Program-made: the position numbers and the translations under genes
The notes under the pieces: generated by a model
What the model was told of the DNA's origin: nothing
Seen by the model: only the letters and a program-made list of their open reading frames with translations
Database searches by the model: none
In this document: piece by piece, positions 34,551 through 34,626 of the stretch
Numbering within the stretch: the stretch's first letter is position 1
Layout of the letters: the number at the start of each line of letters is the position of its first letter
DNA from: Alphaproteobacteria bacterium
GTDB taxonomy: Bacteria; Pseudomonadota; Alphaproteobacteria; UBA9219; RGZA01
NCBI GenBank assembly: GCA_028278105.1
Contig: JANQEX010000022.1
Location: 1 to 34,626, forward strand
Reading direction: 5' to 3'
DNA length: 34,626 bases

Positions 34551-34626
34551 ACAGATAACTGCTCATTCCGGCGCCCGGCTTCGCCTTCGGCTACGCCGGG
34601 GTCTTGGCGCACCCGTCGCGCCGAAG
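34551..34626. repeat. Second family C repeat with B insertion, cut by the window end
   Basis: ACAGATAACTGCTCATTCCG and the next three bases equal window positions 1-23. At 34574 the sequence switches to a B element (CCCGGCTTCGCCTTCGGCTA..) that runs to the last base, closely matching 34366-34419. The right C arm lies outside the window. Confidence 0.75.

Overview
The window reads as a chromosomal segment of an alphaproteobacterium with moderately high GC. Evidence: an ATP12-type F1-ATPase assembly chaperone, an HpnN-type RND exporter next to mlaA, the alphaproteobacterial gene orders lptF-lptG-(lptD)-surA-pdxA-rsmA and plsY-dprA-topA-rnr, and a TPP-riboswitch thiC. The lineage within the class cannot be fixed from sequence alone. 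No phage, plasmid, CRISPR, rRNA or tRNA was seen.

Layout. 1-442: palindromic repeats. 443-5894: envelope and housekeeping operon (+) lptF, lptG, surA, pdxA, rsmA, tightly packed except for a palindromic repeat at the lptG/surA junction, where lptD usually sits. 6012-8847: FAS1 protein (+), gmk (-), a divergent SDR (+), ndk (+). 8848-9441: repeat array. 9442-12894: hpnN and mlaA (+), both acting in lipid transport between membranes. 12964-16844: minus-strand group rluC-like, asmA-like, ATP12. 16929-19431: ldcA and an unusual MGS-domain/amidohydrolase fusion (+). 19432-19711: repeats. 19712-26511: plsY, dprA, topA and a short-N-terminus rnr, with a nested repeat complex between topA and rnr. 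26680-28161: unknown exported protein. 28114-31983: minus-strand TPP riboswitch, thiC and fused pabB-pabC. 32137-33072: GT9 glycosyltransferase (-). 33457-34323: YgfZ-like folate-binding protein (+). 34324-34626: repeats.

The most distinctive signal is not a gene. Nearly every long intergenic gap holds short palindromic repeats of several families, named here A (CCCCTCCCTCAAGGGGAGG type), C (ATTCCGGC..GCCGGAAT type), D, E and F. A 67-74 bp two-hairpin element, B, sits inside the loop of A hairpins at the same base in three copies, in the loop of C hairpins in two copies, and at an A/C chimeric junction once. A separate ~110 bp MITE-like element with TGTCTCA-type ends and a ~10 bp target duplication also sits in a hairpin loop. 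This looks like a family of small non-autonomous elements that prefer the loops of other palindromes. They have touched genes: an in-frame insertion in pabBC, the start and ribosome-binding site of surA, and the 5' end of rnr.

Gene starts were moved inward from the ORF track where family length, signal peptides, SD sites or overlapping features argued for it (surA, gmk, SDR, ATP12, rluC, ldcA, the MGS fusion, plsY, dprA, topA, the unknown exported protein, thiC, ygfZ).
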